From Dugong dugon (lineage: Eukaryota > Chordata > Mammalia > Sirenia > Dugongidae): DNA of 64,000 nucleotides. Positions within the stretch are counted from its first letter, which is position 1. Every line of letters starts with the position of its first letter. The stretch is taken from NCBI GenBank assembly GCA_030035585.1, contig CM057461.1, positions 171,999,624 to 172,063,623 on the forward strand, given 5' to 3'. The notes beneath the pieces are model-generated. The model had not been told where the DNA came from. It did no database searches and saw only the letters and a program-made list of their open reading frames with translations. Position numbers and translations under genes: made by a program. Shown piece by piece: positions 1-11,515 of this stretch.

Positions 1-820
1 AGTAGAATGAGATTTTGATAAAGTATAAGTCTTTGAATCAGGAACATTTTCAATGCACTAGGTTAAGTTTGAATAGGTAACTTTGCATTTTAATTAGAAG
101 TAAACTGTATTTTCTCTTCTTTCCTTTTTGGATTTTTGTTTTGTGGTTGGTATGTTCAACATGGCAGTTTGAAACCTCATTCTGGTTTGGCCACTTTTCA
201 GAAAGAAAGAAAACTACAATGAAACATAGAAAATGAAAATGAATAAAAGATTTTGATAAATAAAAAATACCTGTAAGGGTAATACACAAAAACTTGTCTA
301 ATCTAGTCCCCTACTCATCTTCTGTAGCGAGAGCTTCTTTTGTGGGAGAGTGAACATAAATTTGAGTGTGTTTGGTAAAATTGTAGAAAGTCAGGATGAC
401 TTACATGTTGTAAAGTAAATACATCAATTAAATATATAAAAGTATACATAGAAATGGAAAAATGTCTCTCATTGCCAGGTTGTCGTCCTATTTGGATATG
501 TATAATTCAGCACAGTTGGTATTACTTTTCCTTTTTGCACACAACTGAGAATGAAAAAGATTGTTTTTACATTTGAAAATTAATTATCTAAATCACATTT
601 TCATAAACTATCTAGATGTAGCAAGGTTTTTAAAAAAAATATTTATAATACATGAATTGCCAGAAACAGCCAGAGTCTCAACACAGAATATGATATGTAA
701 TGAAAATTACCATGATTTTCTCAACTAGAATTAAGTTTTATTTTTGCAAGGGGAAAAAAAGTGTTTTTTTTAATAGTAAAATTTGTTTTTCTGTAATATT
801 AGCTGAGCAAAGTGACTAGT
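1..820. other. Unique AT-rich DNA, no gene seen
   Basis: I recognise no repeat family, conserved reading frame or RNA gene here. The sequence is AT-rich with several homopolymer runs. The only reading frames are short and lack recognisable domains. Confidence 0.5.
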
Positions 821-1175
821 GTTGTTGTTGTTGTTGGGTGCCACTGAGTCAGTTCCAACTCACAGAGACCCTGTGTACACCAGAATGAAACAATGCCTGG
901 TCTTGCACCATCCTCACAATCATTGCTGTGTTTCAGTCCACTGTTACAGCCACTGTGTCAATCCATCTTGTTGAGAGTCTTCCTCTTTTTAGTTGACCCT
1001 CTACTCTACCAAGCGTGATGTCCTTCTCCAGGGACTGGTTCCTCCTAATAACATGTGCAAAGTAAGTGAGACAAAGTCTCACCATCATCCCTTCTAAGGG
1101 GCATTCTGGCTCTACTTCTTCCAAGACAGATTTGTTCGTTCTTCTGGGGTCCATGTATATTCAGTATTCTTTGGA
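821..1175 (-). mobile_element. RTE LINE 3' end, 5'-truncated
   Basis: Read on the minus strand this is the last ~355 bases of the RTE element present in longer form at 6782-10022 and 21591-24009. It ends in a (GTT)n tract, the complement of the (AAC)n tail typical of RTE. A broken frame at 933-1154 gives residues such as LTYFAHVIRRNQSLEKDITLG and RWIDTVA, matching the C-terminal end of the RTE polyprotein. No target-site duplication was evident. Confidence 0.85.
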
Positions 1176-1199
1176 AGATGGAAGAAGAAAAGCAAGGAA

Positions 1200-1354
1200 T
1201 AACCTGTTGCTGTTGAGTCGATTCTGACTCAGAGCAACCCTATAGAACAGAGTAGAACTGCCCCATAGAGTTTCTAAGGAGTGGTGGGTGAGTTTGAACT
1301 GCCGACCTTTTGATTAGCAGCCATAGCTCTTAACCACTGTGCCACCAGGGCTCC
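1200..1354 (-). mobile_element. AfroSINE, short form
   Basis: On the minus strand it begins ggagccctggtggc and ends in the RTE-like tail. It is nearly full length and lacks the ~45-base internal block present in long copies. It lies about 25 bases from the RTE tail at 821-1175, in the same orientation. Confidence 0.85.
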
Positions 1355-1359
1355 AATTC

Positions 1360-3845
1360 AAATGATAGTTTTTCTAAATCATGGTTTGCTATCTATACTC
1401 TCATAATAAAATCTTTGCATATATGAAGTAAGCTCCTTGAGATGATGCAATTCCAAGGAAAGAGAGTGGTTATTAATACATCAAGTATTGAGAGTCCACT
1501 TGTGGTGGTTCATTTGAGAGTAGATTCTGTAGAAGGTGTAGAAGTATTAAAAGTGTTCCCTTCTTTGCTCTCCAATAGTCAAGTTATGGGGAGGGAAAAC
1601 TAAAGCACATAAATAGTAACTAGTATATGATGTTACAATCAAATATTAAATACAGACATAGCTTTCTAGAGCAATCCAGAGGAGATATAATTACATGTCA
1701 TTTAGGAGGACCTCATTACAAAATGGAGCTTCAGCTGGGTTTAAAGTGAACAGAATTTAAATAGGCACAACAGAGTGTGAGAGGTAGAGAAAGAAGGGCA
1801 TTTCTTTGAAGGGGTCTGTGTAAGCCAAGGCACAGAGAAGGGAATGAGAATGGGACATTAGCAAACCTGAATGAACATAAGGTGCAGAACAGGTTTACTA
1901 TGGATGTGGGCTCTTCCCCTTACGTCTCTACTCTCTCTGTCTTCCATCTTTTTTTTTTATCTTTTCACGAATATTGTTGAACTACTGTTATGTATGTCTT
2001 TTTTTTTTTTTTAATGTGAACAGAAAACTCAATTCATCATGAGATTGTTCTTGTTCTCTTTGTGTACAAAGAACAGTTAAATAGGAAAATTCTAATGTGG
2101 CTGTCTCTTCCAAGAGCTCCCCTTAATAAGTTTTTTTTATTGTCTTAGATTTTGTGATGACAAGAAAAGCAAACGCCAATACTTCAACTTATGGTACCTA
2201 AGTGTTCTAACTGGCACTTCTGCTATCTGTATATTTATTTTATTTTAATATTAATATTACTAAGCTTGTTTATAAATTAAAAGTGAATGAAATAGTAAAA
2301 TTAAGTAGAATATCTCATTAAAATTTTAGATGGAAAATTTGGAATTTCACCATTTAAATTCTTTGTTAAAATATCTAAAAGGGCTCCACTACAGAGAGAA
2401 GGATTCATTGTAATTGGTATAAAATGAGCAGATAATTGTTGCTTCTTCAGAAAAAGTAGTCAGTAGACGTTTTCGGTTCTTAAAAAATACTGTTAACTTA
2501 TTCTAAAGCCAAAAAAAATTTAGATATTAAAATTGAAAGATTAAAGTAAAATCATCATCACTCCTTCGTTACACGCATAGTAACCTGATTGTTGGGTAAA
2601 TTATCCAGGTAGTACTGTCAGATGCGGCCTTTGCAAGGGAAGGCAGACCTCCATGGGGAGAACAGAATGGACAATATAAAAATAACTGCCCACTTGAAGT
2701 GTGTTTGAGATTGGGCATTTACAGCTTTTTGGTGCATTTAACCTAAACATTGCTCAATTTAAAGACCCTCAGAACTCATTCAAATGCTAATGTTTGGCCA
2801 TCTGCTTTTTTTTAAGCAGAGCAAGCTGAAGGTCATGTGACCCTAATTACTGCATTTAAGCTTTCTAGGAGCAATCACTCAGGTTGCACCCAGAATGAGC
2901 ATCTGTTGATGATAAATAGATCAGAAGATTACTAAAGACAGGCTTCTCTATAAGACACCAATGATTTATTTCTTAATATGTATATAATACATAGCTAAAA
3001 CCCGTATCTACTAAGAACATTCTTTTTCTCATACAGTTTCCTTTCTCCTTTAAATTCCTGTTTAAAATTTGGTAGGAACAGTGTAAAATCCCTATTTGTG
3101 TGTCTGCGCACGCGTGTGTGCTCATTATATGAGACTACAGCATTCTAAAGAAGCACATGGAGAAAATACTAGCAATGACTAATGAGGAAGCAGCAGCCAT
3201 CACCTCCACAAATTTTAATTCTCTGTGCAAAGAGGGAAACATTTCCTAAGGGCTAAATATTTCAAGCAGAAATAGTATTTTATATTATTTTATTTTGTTT
3301 TAATAATTTAGAGGAAGAGGTGAAGACCTAACTTCTAATGATAAGAGTGTATGTTTAAGAGAAAATTCTTCAGACCACTTAAGGCCTTCTTAGGGTCTTT
3401 CTTTAACAAGGCAAATTATTTTCCCTTGCATAAGGCCATTTATCTATCAAGAGATTCTAGTTTCATAGGATAGATTTTAGCAGTGTTGTTTACTTTGCTC
3501 CTTATTATACATACTTCTCAGACTCTAGAGGACTCATAGTTTTAAATTTCATTGTTTATTACTTGATTGATTTTTAACCTCACTCATCTCAACCATTGAG
3601 CAAAACTCTGTTCGTGTTGAACTGAATGACGGGAATATACAGCAGTACCTTATCAATACCATTTAGTTGTTCTCCCCATCATGGTTAATGACAGTGAGAT
3701 TAAAGATAACATGGCATCTTTCTTCTCTGGAAAATCTCTCACTGTTGCCAGCTTCCCTCCAAATTTAATTTCAGAGCTTCTTGTAAGTTCTTATTTGGTA
3801 TTGAGTCAGGCTAAGCTTATTTCCAGTCTGAGTAAAATGTCACCT
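1360..3845. other. Unique DNA with one possible old repeat
   Basis: Mostly unique AT-rich DNA. The part around 1760-1900 vaguely resembles an old L2 end, but I cannot support that. A short alternating purine-pyrimidine tract lies at about 3097-3121. The block 2560-2910 is more balanced in composition and is discussed as a possible conserved element. No gene is visible. Confidence 0.45.
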
Positions 3846-3849
3846 AGTG

Positions 3850-3930
3850 CATGATTCATTCCTTAAACAAATGATTTCTTGAGCATTTACAACATGCCAA
3901 GAAGTGTGCTAGAAGGGAACAGACAGGCAG
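3850..3930. repeat. Possible L2 fragment
   Basis: A stretch resembling the familiar L2 3' region (a run like ttgagcatttacaacatgcc followed by a tgtgctag motif). It is short and diverged. Confidence 0.4.
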
Positions 3931-3934
3931 AATT

Positions 3935-5060
3935 CTCTTTTATTCAAGTGATAACTCTCACCATCTTCCAAGTATCACATTTATGTGATATGCTGAAAAT
4001 ACAATGTGTAGTTTGCTAAATGATTTGACCTTGTTTTTTTTAACAATTTTAAAATGCATCAAGAGTTTTTTAAAGCAGTTTTGTGGCAGCACTTGTCAAG
4101 TTCTGCACTCCCCCACTTCTTTGTCATTACTAGGAAATGACACAGTTTATTATTTAGAACTAAAAGAAGTCTGATTGGATCGTAACCTTTCCCCTCTCCC
4201 TTCATCTGTCTGTCTTTATGCTTCCTCCTTGCTTCTTGTAAACTCTTTAATCTTCTTTCAAAGCAACAGTGAGAGAATTCACAGTGTTGGAAGTCTGTCA
4301 GCTGGGACACTGTGCCTTTCAAAGATAACATCAAGAGTACATTCATCATCCATCTGAACTGATAAGCCAGGAAATTGGGATTTTGAGATCAATACTTTGA
4401 GCTTCACCTATTCCATTCTATAACACATTTTAAAAGAGAGGAAGTTTCACATGCAAAATCCTAAAATTACTGTTTTCATATATATCAAGACCCTGCATGC
4501 TGTTATTCTTGCCAATAAAATGATAGATTAAATATGACAATATATAGTTAAGTTGGTCAGTGTTGTAAGACTTCATATACATAAGATCATAATTCATATT
4601 AAAAAGAAAACCTTTTGACAGACCATATGTTTAGAGTTTTGGTTCAGAAAATATTGTCACCATAAATATAAGTCAAATAGGAAGAGTTTGTTCACTCACT
4701 TTTAGAGAAGTAGCAGAACCTGTGGTGAGCTGCTCCACACTCTGAATATAGAGCCAGATAGCTCATTTTGCAAACCAGAGTTTAATGCAACTTTGAAAAA
4801 CTCAGAGTTCCTTAGGCTATATCATGAACTGAGCCATGCCCAGGTTGAAATGATGGGGCTTCATTTACTTCACCAGCTGGATTTCAGCTGTAACATGACA
4901 TGAAAGAAAATGTCAAGAAAAGAGAGTAACAAACTCCTAGAAGCTAATCCGATCAGAAAAGCGTGGCCATGGACTTCTGAATCAAGACAGAAGTAATGGC
5001 TGGAGCAAAAACTATGGCAGTTGCCACAAAACAGCATTATGAACTTGGAAAATTAGAATA
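3935..5060. other. Unique DNA, no gene seen
   Basis: No repeat or gene is recognised. The two overlapping reading frames around 4059-4357 lie on opposite strands, have no domain and look like chance. Confidence 0.45.
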
Positions 5061-5061
5061 G

Positions 5062-5479
5062 CAGAGATGAAGAAAGGAGCCCTGGTGGCTCAACAGTTAA
5101 AGCTTGGTGGTTCGAATCCATCAGCTGGCCAGTGGGAGGAAAGACCTGGCCATCTGCCCCCATAAAGATTTGTTGTTGTTGTTTAGGTGCCCTCAAGTTG
5201 ATTTCGACTTATAGCAACTGCATGTGACAGAGCACAACTGCCCCACAGGGTTTTCTAGGCTGTAATCTTTACGGGAGTAGATCAACAGGTCTTTCTCCTG
5301 CAGGGGAGCTGGGTGGCTTTGAACTGACAAATTTTTTTGGTTAGCAGCCAAGCACTTAACTGTTGCGCCACCAGGGCTCACCTATGAAGAGTATAGCCTA
5401 GGAAACCCTATGAGGCAGTTCTACTCTGTCCCATAGTCAGAATGGACTCGACTGCATGCAACAAAAACAGAGAGGAAGA
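5062..5479 (+). mobile_element. AfroSINE, long form, split by another SINE
   Basis: The 5' half (5076-5170) carries the ggagccctggtggc head and a Pol III B box (ggttcgaatcc) near 5108. The 3' half resumes at 5393 with the continuation of the same consensus (atagccta...gaaaccctatgaggc) and runs to about 5465. The interval includes its target-site duplication, cagagatgaaga at 5062-5073 and cagagaggaaga at 5468-5479 (one mismatch). The intervening 5171-5380 is a separate opposite-strand SINE. Confidence 0.85.
5171..5380 (-). mobile_element. AfroSINE, long form, nested
   Basis: A minus-strand long-form AfroSINE inserted in the plus-strand SINE around it. Flanking 12-mers (5159-5170 and 5381-5392) match at 9 of 12 positions, consistent with an eroded target-site duplication. 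The tail is a (GTT)n tract. Confidence 0.85.
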
Positions 5480-6083
5480 GAGATATAAAATATCAGGAGG
5501 AAATCTTACAGATTAAGATTAATGAAACCTACATCCTATCAGTGATGTATAGTGGCATACCTCAGATTGAGGAAAATATTGTTGCTTTTTATATGATATT
5601 TCAAGATATGGTTGCAACCAAACTTTTAAAAATAACTTTTGAAAGTGCTATGGATGTCATTAGTATTATATGATTTGGGGTCATTGGTGGAAGGTTCAAA
5701 TCAATATATTAAAAAAGTATAAAAATCATTGCTATGTGTATCAAGCTCGCAGTTGTGAGTCTTTCCAGAGAGAGGGGCATGGCCTGATATCCCAATTTAG
5801 GAAATTGTTATTAGCAGAGTCGTTAATCGAGGTCTTCCTTAAAGCTCTACGTGGAAACTTGTTTTTTATTATTTTACCTTTGGTAAAATCTTAAATCCTC
5901 CTCATTTAGGGAAAGTGTTAATTGATGCCACCCCCCTCTGAAGTAAAAGTGGTTCAAACACATTATAATTTACAGACAGAAAACCTGGCCCAATAAACCA
6001 AAGGGAAGTCAGCTCAATGCAGCCTATAATTATGGGTGACGAAGTAAGTGTAGTCATGTATCCAACAAATTTATAACTGTCTA
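5480..6083. other. Unique DNA, no gene seen
   Basis: No recognised repeat or gene. A 74-residue frame at 5670-5894 has no recognisable motif. Confidence 0.45.
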
Positions 6084-6092
6084 TGCCTGTTT

Positions 6093-6249
6093 ATCTGGAG
6101 CCCTGGTGGCTCAGTGGTTTAGCGTTTGGCTGTTAACCAAAAGTATGGCAGTTCGAATCCACCTGCTGCTCCTTGGAAACCCTATACGGCTGTTCTTCTC
6201 TGTCCTATAGGGTCGCCATGAGTCGGAATCGACTTGATGACAGTGGGTG
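6093..6249 (+). mobile_element. AfroSINE, short form
   Basis: Nearly full-length short-form copy with an intact head and B box (agttcgaatcc). It is flanked by tgcctgttt at 6084-6092 and 6250-6258, a likely target-site duplication. Confidence 0.9.
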
Positions 6250-6369
6250 TGCCTGTTTCTTTACATTTGTCTAAATTTAGTCTTAAAATATGACATATGC
6301 TCAGGCAAAGCCTGGTAAGACACAAATTAAAATCTGATGTTTATATTCACTTTAAATTATCTTTTGACA

Positions 6370-6525
6370 GCCCTGGTGGTTCAGTGGTTAAGAGCTCAGC
6401 TGCTAACCAAAAGTTTGAATCCACCAGCCTCTCCTTGGAAACCCTGTGGGGCAATTCTACTCTGTCCTATAAGGTCACTATGAGTTGGAATTGACTCGAC
6501 GGCAATGGGTTTTTTGTTTGTTTGT
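6370..6525 (+). mobile_element. AfroSINE, short form, with 19-base duplication
   Basis: The copy lacks only the first few head bases and part of the B-box region. The target-site duplication is long: 6351-6369 and 6526-6544 match at 18 of 19 positions. The tail is followed by a (GTTT)n tract. Confidence 0.92.
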
Positions 6526-6781
6526 TTTAAATTATATTTTGACATCCCCTTCCTTTTATTCTTAATTCTTTTTTTTTTTTTATGGTTAGGATGAAGACTT
6601 AGATATCAGTTACTCAGGGGAGGCTTCCCTACACTGGGCTAGCTGTTCCAGCCATGCACTATCATAAGGACCTGAATCTCATATTTCATGGTGTTTTCTT
6701 TATTCTCATTCCTTAATCAACAGCCATCTCTCTTATTAATTCGGCAGAGACCATGCGTTGTTATTACTGTCTCTTTGGAAC

Positions 6782-7156
6782 CTTCTCATTTTGAGTCATG
6801 CCACATCAGTAAATGAAGGTCCTGAAAACTTTACTCTGTCCACATCAAGGTTCACTCTACTTTGAGGAGGCAGCTCTTTCTCAGTCGTATTTTGAGTGCC
6901 TTCCAACCTCAAGGGCTCATCTTCCAACACTGTATCAGACAGTGTTCCACTGCTATTCGTAAGGTTTTAATTGGCCAGTGTTTTTACAAGTAGATCCCCG
7001 GGTCCTTCTTCCTACTCTGTATTAGTCTGGAAGCTCCGCTGAAACTTGTCCACCATGGGTGACCCTGCTGGTATTTGACATACTGCTGGCATAACTTCCA
7101 GCATCACAGCAACGTGCAAGCCAGCACAGTATGACAAACTGACAGAAGAGTGGTGG
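6782..7156 (-). mobile_element. Inverted 5' segment of the RTE at 7206-10022
   Basis: This segment is the RTE 5' UTR in reverse orientation, ending at the RTE 5' terminus (gtggtgg, compare 24001-24009). Its outer end shares a perfect 19-base inverted repeat (6782-6800) with the start of the sense body (7206-7224). The arrangement is that expected from twin priming during target-primed reverse transcription. Confidence 0.75.
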
Positions 7157-7205
7157 TAAATACATTTTCCTACTAAGAGACTAAAGACTCAAGTGCATGG
7201 ACAAA

Positions 7206-10022
7206 CATGACTCAAAATGAGAAGAAACAACTATAAACATCCGTTAATAATCGGAACGTGGAATGCATAGAGTATGAACCTAGGAAAATTGGAAGTCGTC
7301 AAAAATGAAATGGACTGCATATTGATATCATTGATGAGCTGAAATGGACTTGTACTGGCCATTTTGAATTGGACAATCATATGGTCTACTATGCCAGAAA
7401 TGGCAAAATGAAGAGGAATGGCATCACATTCATCATCAAAAAGATATCCTCTGAAGCACAACACTGTCAGTGATAGGATAATATCCATATGCCTACAAGG
7501 ACGACCAGTTAATATGACTATTATTCAAATTTGTGAACCAACCACTAATGCCAAAGATGAAGAAATTGAAGATTTTTACCAACTTCTGCAGTCTGAAATT
7601 GATCAACTATTCAAGTTGCATTAATAATTACTGGTGATTGGAATGGGAAATTTGGAAACAAAGATGAAGGATCTTCAATTGGAAAAATATAGCTTTGAAG
7701 ATAGAAAAGATGCTGGAGATCACATGATAGAATTTTACAAGACCAACGACTTCTTCATTGAAAATACCTTTTGTCAACAACATAAATGGTGGCTATACAC
7801 ATGGACCTCACCAGATGGAATACACAGGGATCAAATCGACTACATCTGTGGAAAGAGTGGAGAAGCTCAGTATCATCAGGCAGAAAAAGACCAAGGGCAG
7901 ACTGCAGAACAGACAATCAATTACTCTTATGCAAGTTCAAGTTGCATCTGAAGAAAATTAAACAAGTCCACAAGAGCCAAAGTACGACCTTGAGTATATC
8001 CCACCTGAATTTAGAGACCATCTCAAAAATAGATTTCATGCGTTGAACACTAATGACTGAAGACCACGTGAGCTGTAGAAGGACATCATACATGAAGAAA
8101 GTAAAAAGGTCATTAAAAAGCCAAGAAAGAAAGAAAAGACCAAAATGGATGTCAGAAGAGACTCTGAAATGAGCTATTGAACGTAGAGAGTGTAAAGCAA
8201 ATGGAAGAAATTAAATAGAAGAGCTGAATAGAAGATTTCAAAGGGTAGCTCAAGAAGACAAAGTAAAGTATTATAAAGAAATGTGCAAAGACCTGGAGTT
8301 AGAAAACCAAAAGTGAAGAATATGCTTGGCATTTCTCAAGCTGAAATAACTGAAGAAAAAATTCAAGCCTCAAGTTGCAATATTGAAGGATTCTATGGGA
8401 AAATATTAAACAATACAGGAAGCATCAAAAGAAGATGAAAGGAATACACAGGATCACTGTACCAAAAAGATTTGCTCGATGTTCAGCTTTTTCAGGAGGT
8501 AGCATATGATCAGGAACTGATGCTATTAAGGAAGAAGTCCAAACTGCACCAAAGGCATTGATGAAAAACAAGGCTCCAGGCATTGACTGAATACCAACTG
8601 AGATGTTTCAGCAAACTAATGCAGTGCTGGAGATGCTCACTCATCTATGCCAAGAAATTTGGAAGACAGCTACCTGGCCAACCAACTGGAAGAGACCAAT
8701 ATTTGTGCCCATTCCAAAGGAAGGTGATCCAACAGAATGTGGAAGTTAACAAACAATATCACACAAAAGTAAAATTTTGCTGAAGATAATTCGAAAATGG
8801 TTGCAGCAGTACATGGACAGACAATTGCTAAAAATTTGGGCTGGATTCAGAAGAGGATTTGGAATGAGGAATATCATTGCTGATATCAGATGGATCTTGG
8901 TTGAAAGCAGAGAATACTAGAAAGATGTTTGCCTGTGTTTTATTCACTATGCAAAGGCATTTGAGTCTTTGGATCATACAAATTATAGATAACATTGCAG
9001 AGAATGGGAAGTCCAGAATACTTAATTGTGCTCATGAGGAACCTGTACATAGACCAAGAGGCAGTCGTTGGAGCAGTACAAGGGGATAGTACCCATTTTA
9101 AAATCAGGATAGGTGTACAGCAGGGTTGTATCCTTTCACCATACTTATTCAATCTGTATGCTGAGCAGATAATCTGAGAAGCTAGACTATAGGAAGAAGA
9201 ACAAGGCATCAGGTTTGGGGGAAGACTCATCAACAATCTGTGATATGCAGATGACACAACCTTGCTTGCTGAACGCAAAGAAGACTAGAAGCACTTACTT
9301 ATGAAGATCAAAGAATACAGCCTTCAGTATGGATTACATCTCAGCATAAAGAAAACAAACATCTTCACAACTGGACCAATAAGAAACATCATGATAAATG
9401 GAGAAAAGATTGAAATTGTCAAAGATTTCATTTTACTTGGGTCCACAATCAACACTCATGGAAGCAGCAGTTAAGACATCAAAGAATGTATTGCTTTGGG
9501 CAAATTTGCTCCAAAAGACCTCTTTAAAGTGTTAAAAAGCAAAGATGTCACTTTGAGGACTAAGTAAGGTGTGCCTGACCAAATCCCTGGTATTTTCAAT
9601 CACCTCATATGCATGTGAAAGCTGGACAATGAATAAGGAAGACCGAAGAATTGATTCTTTTGAATTACGGTGTTGGTGAAGAATATTGAATATACCATGG
9701 ACTGCCAGAAGAATGAACAAATCTGTCTTGGGAGAAGTACAGCCAGAATGCTTCTTAGAAGTGAGGATGGTAAGACTTTGTCTCATGTGCTTTGGACATG
9801 TTATCAGGAGGGACCAGTCCCAGGAAAAGGACATCATGCTTGGTAAAGTAGAGGGTGAGCAAAAGAGAGGAGGACCCTCAACCACATGGATTGACACAGT
9901 GGTTGCAACAATGAGCTCAAAGTTAGCAATGATTGTGAGGATGGCATGGGACTGGGCAGTGTTTTCTTCGTTGTAAAAGGGTCATTATGAGTTGGAACCA
10001 AGTTGATGGCCCCTAACAACAA
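7206..10022 (+). mobile_element. RTE LINE body, nearly complete
   Basis: About 2.8 kb of RTE in sense orientation, from the start of the endonuclease region to the 3' terminus (cccctaacaacaa). With the inverted segment at 6782-7156 it represents almost the whole element. It colinearly matches the minus-strand copy at 21591-24009, and it retains the central region deleted there. The AfroSINE tail matches its last ~40 bases, which implies SINE mobilisation by this RTE; that is the known relationship for AfroSINE. The family resembles the elephant RTE known as RTE1; the assignment is from recall. Confidence 0.88.
7230..9976 (+). pseudogene. RTE polyprotein (endonuclease + reverse transcriptase), broken
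   Basis: The intact family protein has an N-terminal apurinic-type endonuclease, a reverse transcriptase and a C-terminal tail. Fragments seen are: endonuclease pieces at 7418-7624 (DRIISICLQGRPVNMTIIQ) and 7634-7951 (TWTSPDGIHRDQIDYI); reverse transcriptase at 8995-9177 (VQQGCILSPYLFNLYAEQII); the YADD catalytic box at 9244-9255, preceded directly by a TGA stop that replaces an expected arginine; and the C-terminal end at 9686-9976. Many stops and frameshifts separate the pieces. YADD itself is kept, so inactivation is by general decay. There is no evidence of host use. Confidence 0.85.
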
Positions 10023-10078
10023 GTCCAAAACCTAGCACAGTGCCTGATAAAATGTTAGTACTCATTAAGAATTGCCTA

Positions 10079-10278
10079 AGGAGCCTTGGCTTCTTAATGG
10101 TTAAGCTCTAGGCTGCTAAGCAAAATGTTGGTGGTTCGAATTCACCAGCTGCTCTGTGGAAGAAAAGACCTAGTGGTCTGCTCCCATAAAGATTATAGCC
10201 TTGGAAACGCCTGGGGAAGTCCTACTCTGTCACATGGGATCACTGTAAGTCAGAATCTACTCGACAGCAAGTGTTGAC
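10079..10278 (+). mobile_element. AfroSINE, long form
   Basis: Contains the internal block (a run like aaaagacctagtggtctgc) that is absent from short copies. The head, B box (ggttcgaattc) and tail are present, moderately diverged. It starts about 55 bases after the RTE end. Confidence 0.85.
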
Positions 10279-10284
10279 TGCTCT

Positions 10285-11325
10285 TGGGACCCCTCTCATT
10301 GTTTTTGTTGGCTAGCTGTTATTATTCCCAACCCTTGCATGTGCCTCTCTATTCCTGTCCTGAGCATTCCCTTTCTACCCACTCCATCTGGGTTCCCTTT
10401 TGCTTGGATCTTCTGCGTGTTGGAGACTGGACCTGAATGCCAGGTCTCCACAGCCACCAGCCCTTCCTGTCCTGCAGAACCGCTTTTCTCTTCCTCCTTG
10501 GAGGTTCCTTTTATGTTCAACAGTCGATCAAACTGCAATATTTACCCTTAAGGAACTTGGTAAATTTAAAAGCAATCTCTTCAAACTGCGTAAGGGAACC
10601 AGTAGAACTGTTCAGCTCCATTTGTTTTTTTAAAATTCATTAATTTTTCTTTTGCCATGTTTGTCTGAATCAAGGATCGGATTGCCCTAGATTTCCAGAT
10701 TAATCTTCTGCAGATTCAGTGTTAGGTGCTTAGTGTTGTTTATATTTTAAGCGTAACTTTTATGAAACTCTGTATTGAAAAGCCATGACTAACTATGGAT
10801 GTACTTAAAAAAGAAAGTTCATGGAAATGAAAGGTCTCTTTCAAATCTGTTTTGTTAAGGCTTTTCACATTTAGAAAAGCAAAAGTTAACATTGCTTTTC
10901 TCAGTGATGACTCGTACCAGTTTTACTTCTCCCTTTGCTAAATATTTATCATTTATTTGACCTTATTTAAAAAAAAGATAGCAAAACGATTTAAAGCATC
11001 AAAAGGCTACATATTATGGTGTGAGTAAATGTTGTTTCACAGCTTATTTTCGTATTCTAGAAGGGTTGGCATGGAAACCTGGAGAAGGCATTTTGGATGC
11101 TCAGTGATACACAAAGACTTTCATTTTGAGAAGCCCTGGTTTTCTTATTTATCCCTGTGTGGAATTAATTTTAATGTTCATTTCTATATAATTTTAGGAA
11201 TATAAATTTTTCCACAGGCAGACGCAGCATCTTTAGTCTATTTTTTAAAAGCAAACTCTACATATTATTAGAGAGTGATGAGGGGGTAGGCAAAGTGAGG
11301 GAGAACTTTCAGAATTAAGCAATAT
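10285..11325. other. Unique DNA, no gene seen
   Basis: The segment 10296-10650 carries several overlapping short frames on both strands but no motif or splice structure I can support. The rest is AT-rich and unrecognised. Confidence 0.45.
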
Positions 11326-11329
11326 AATT

Positions 11330-11515
11330 CAGTGATTCAAGAATAGACTGTGGAATCATATAAACCTGAGTTCCGTTGCTAGTTCCAGCACTTACTAGCT
11401 GTATGACCTTTGCTATGTTAGTTACCTAAAACAATTGAGATTAAAAACTGTTATATATAATATATGCAGTAGTTAGCAGAGTGTCTTGCATAAAGTACAC
11501 ACTCATCAGCTTTTA
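11330..11515 (+). repeat. MIR SINE
   Basis: The pattern of the MIR core and 3' end is visible: acttactagctgtatgacc, then a degraded splice-like core, then a terminal run like agagtgtcttgcataaagta. Diverged, as expected for this ancient family. Confidence 0.6.

Noticed and set aside
5550-5900. Possible Tigger-type DNA transposon (ggcatacctcag, cgttaatcgagg)
   Set aside because: Only isolated words of about 12 bases match; no terminal inverted repeats or continuous alignment could be found.
8940-9278. 112-codon minus-strand frame, and another at 9532-9897
   Set aside because: They are antisense to the RTE reverse transcriptase region, which has the YADD box on the plus strand.
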